Source of the DNA: UBA1672 sp964587815
GTDB taxonomy: Bacteria; Pseudomonadota; Alphaproteobacteria; Micavibrionales; Micavibrionaceae
Direction: 5' to 3'
Assembly: GCA_964587815.1 (NCBI GenBank)
Contig: CAZPMH010000032.1
Coordinates: 1-16,405 of the forward strand
Length of the DNA: 16,405 nucleotides
Of the stretch, positions 14,874 through 16,405 are shown in pieces. Numbering within the stretch: the stretch's first letter is position 1; each line of letters begins with the position of its first letter. Below the pieces are notes generated by a model. It made no database searches. It worked only from the letters and a program-made list of their open reading frames with translations, and was not told the DNA's origin. Position numbers and translations under genes: made by a program.

Positions 14874-14909
14874 ATCAAAAAAACGCGCCGAACGGATGCA
14901 GCGCGTTTT
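14874..14909 (-). terminator. Rho-independent terminator of hpf
   Basis: Perfect nine-pair stem AAAACGCGC / GCGCGTTTT (14880-14888 with 14901-14909) and a 12-base loop; on the minus strand it is followed by a T-rich tail. It begins 35 nt after the hpf stop and separates hpf from the ptsN-like gene. Confidence 0.8.
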
Positions 14910-14944
14910 CATAAAATTTTTAAGAACAAGGTTAGAAATAAACC

Positions 14945-15544
14945 TTACTGATCAGGTTCAATCCACCCGATATTGCCATCTTTACGGTTGTAAACCATAT
15001 TGATTTTGTCATTGCTCGCATTACGGAACATAAGCGCATTCTGATCAGCCAACTCCATACGCATCACGGCCTCTGATACGCTCAACTTTTCGATATTGGT
15101 TTGAATCTCTGCAATGATCGCCGGATCTTTGTTGGCCTCCTCTTCTTCATGATCCTTCTCAACCGCTTCTTCCGCCTCTTGCGCTAACGTATAAGCACGT
15201 GCTTTCATCAGCTCCTTCTCGGGGCTTTTTTCAGAACGGTCATGGTGGTCACGTAAACGGCGCTTGTAACGGCGCAATCTTTTCGCGGCCTTCTCCGCCG
15301 CAGCTTCAAACGACGCATACGGGTCACCCTCAACCGCCTCGGTCACAACCTGAATATTCTTACCCACCAAGAAAGAGATATGAACCTTAAATTCTGAATT
15401 GGAATGCCCTTCGCGGGAAAAGGTCACAGTCGCGCTTGTTGTGTGATTGAAATATTTCTGGTTAATATCCGCCAGCTTATCCATCACATGTTCGCGCAAC
15501 GCATCGCCAACATCGATCTGTTTGCCCTGTACAGTCATTTCCAT
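14945..15544 (-). CDS. hpf: Ribosome hibernation promotion factor, long form
   Basis: A 199-residue protein of the RaiA/HPF family. The N-terminal domain (about 1-105) has the beta-alpha-beta fold with a basic helix KAAKRLRRYKRRLRDHH (85-101) that contacts the small subunit. A charged, acidic linker follows (about 102-150), then the conserved C-terminal dimerisation domain MRMELADQNALMFRNASNDK and VYNRKDGNIGWIEP (161-197). Long HPF dimerises 70S ribosomes into inactive 100S particles in stationary phase or starvation. ATG 15544 has AAAGGA 9 nt upstream; a second ATG two codons later is possible. It follows rpoN by 99 nt, as in many proteobacteria. The acidic linker is variable in the family. 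Confidence 0.94.
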   Translation of the reverse strand: MEMTVQGKQIDVGDALREHVMDKLADINQKYFNHTTSATVTFSREGHSNSEFKVHISFLVGKNIQVVTEAVEGDPYASFEAAAEKAAKRLRRYKRRLRDHHDRSEKSPEKELMKARAYTLAQEAEEAVEKDHEEEEANKDPAIIAEIQTNIEKLSVSEAVMRMELADQNALMFRNASNDKINMVYNRKDGNIGWIEPDQ

Positions 15545-15584
15545 GGGTATATATCCTTTTTTTGTTTTATGTTTTTAACTCTGT

Positions 15585-15627
15585 GCGCCCGAAGGCACGC
15601 CTTTTATAAATGCCTGAAACACAGGCA
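15585..15627 (-). promoter_or_regulatory. Two hairpins in the rpoN-hpf gap
   Basis: On the minus strand, TGCCTG-tgttt-CAGGCA (15627-15611) is followed by TTTATAAAA and might be a weak rpoN terminator or attenuator. Just downstream GTGCC-TTCG-GGCGC (15598-15585) forms a five-pair stem capped by a UUCG tetraloop, known to be exceptionally stable in RNA. Together they lie in the hpf leader. Confidence 0.4.
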
Positions 15628-15643
15628 AAATCTCACCAAAATG

Positions 15644-16405
15644 CTAAAGGCTTTTCTTCTGTTTTCGCCTTTGCACTGAAGAGCCAATATGCATTGCTTC
15701 GCGGTATTTTGCAACGGTTCTTCGCGCAATATCGATGCCCTCAGCCTTTAAAGTTTCAACCAGTTTATCATCAGATAAAATCTTCGGATACACCTCCGCA
15801 TCAATCAGACTTTTAATCCGCACCTTGATCGCTTCCGACGAATGCACCGCCCCACTATCCGAGACAAGGCCCGAGGAGAAGAAAAATTTCAATTCAAACA
15901 AACCGCGCGGCGTGCCGATATATTTATTCGTGGTCACACGGCTCACCGTGCTCTCATGCATATCAATCTCGCCCGCAATATCTTTCAGTGTAAGCGGCCG
16001 CAAAAATTCAATGCCGTAATTAAAAAACGCATCCTGCTGCGCAACAATCTCACTCGCAGTTTTTAATATCGTCTGCGCACGCTGATCCATCGCCTTCACC
16101 AGCCAATTCGCCGCATGCAGTTGCTGAGTGATATATTCGCGCTCATCCTTGCCCTTGGCGCCATTGGACACATGCGTATAATATTCCTGATTAACCAAAA
16201 CCCGCGGCAAGGTCTGTGTGTTCAACTCCACACGCCAACCACCACCTAAATTTTTCGGCATCCGCTTCATCAAAACATCAGGCACCGCCGTTTGCACAAC
16301 CAGATGATCAAAATCCGATGCAGGCTTTGGGTTGAGCGTCTTAATCTCCTCCACCATATCCATCAGATAGGTTTCATTCACATCACAAATTTTCGCCAAC
16401 GCCTT
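15644..16405 (-). CDS. rpoN: RNA polymerase sigma-54 factor, 5' end cut by window edge
   Basis: The C-terminal 253 residues of RpoN, the sigma factor for -24/-12 promoters that need AAA+ activators. The visible part holds the core-binding region and the helix-turn-helix segment LTLKDIAGEIDMHESTVSRV, followed by KYIGTPRGLFELKFFFSSG. The RpoN box ARRTVAKYRE lies near the end and recognises the -24 element. The reading frame is open through base 16405, so the N-terminal activator-interaction region is outside the window; the TTG at 16399 is an internal Leu, not a start. The C-terminal tail SSVQRRKQKKSL is basic. It is followed by hpf and a ptsN-like gene. Confidence 0.96.
   Translation of the reverse strand, partial: KALAKICDVNETYLMDMVEEIKTLNPKPASDFDHLVVQTAVPDVLMKRMPKNLGGGWRVELNTQTLPRVLVNQEYYTHVSNGAKGKDEREYITQQLHAANWLVKAMDQRAQTILKTASEIVAQQDAFFNYGIEFLRPLTLKDIAGEIDMHESTVSRVTTNKYIGTPRGLFELKFFFSSGLVSDSGAVHSSEAIKVRIKSLIDAEVYPKILSDDKLVETLKAEGIDIARRTVAKYREAMHIGSSVQRRKQKKSL

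Noticed and set aside
1..16405. CRISPR arrays, tRNA or rRNA genes, insertion sequences, attachment sites
   Set aside because: No regularly spaced repeats, no tRNA-like cloverleaf in the gaps, no transposase or integrase, and no long terminal repeats were seen.

Overview
The window looks like a chromosomal, housekeeping-rich segment of an alphaproteobacterium with moderate GC content and AT-rich intergenic gaps. The evidence is gene content and order: ihfB-lapA-pyrF next to rpsA-cmk-aroA, hsp20 followed by a DUF1150 gene, rpoN-hpf-ptsN clustering, a class II (CP4-like) AroA and a zf-CHCC (NDUFS6-like) protein. An orphan pilin-like gene with this type of N-terminus is compatible with a Micavibrio-like or other less-studied lineage, but I cannot place it more precisely from sequence alone. 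I see no mobile element, CRISPR array, tRNA or rRNA.

Region 1 (1-5399, all minus strand, transcribed right to left): aroA and cmk are nearly touching, followed by rpsA with a leader hairpin and a clear intrinsic terminator. Then comes a separate ihfB-lapA-pyrF cluster, whose pyrF runs off the left edge. This region covers aromatic amino acid synthesis, CMP recycling, translation (ribosomal protein S1), nucleoid architecture and pyrimidine synthesis. Region 2 (5400-7848): a membrane-bound GGDEF-EAL protein with a degenerate GEDEF motif and an apparently intact EAL site, so probably a c-di-GMP phosphodiesterase. Region 3 (7849-10777, minus): a compact operon folE-pyrC-methyltransferase, with 3-4 nt between genes. 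It is divergent from cysS (plus strand, 10868-12262), which converges on an orphan pilin-like gene (12268-12918, minus).

Region 4 (13063-14186, plus): a zf-CHCC protein, a small heat-shock protein and a DUF1150 protein, each with a plausible promoter. Region 5 (14212-16405, minus): the 3' part of rpoN, the long-form hibernation factor hpf with its own terminator, and a PtsN-like protein. In this PtsN homologue the phospho-accepting histidine of the enzyme IIA family is replaced by aspartate.

The most noteworthy observations are the histidine-less PtsN in the canonical rpoN locus, the GEDEF/EAL composite protein resembling the GTP-activated phosphodiesterase architecture, the orphan pilin-like gene, and a shared promoter block upstream of the zf-CHCC and hsp20 genes. 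No strikingly new multi-gene system is evident; most of the window is ordinary core genome.
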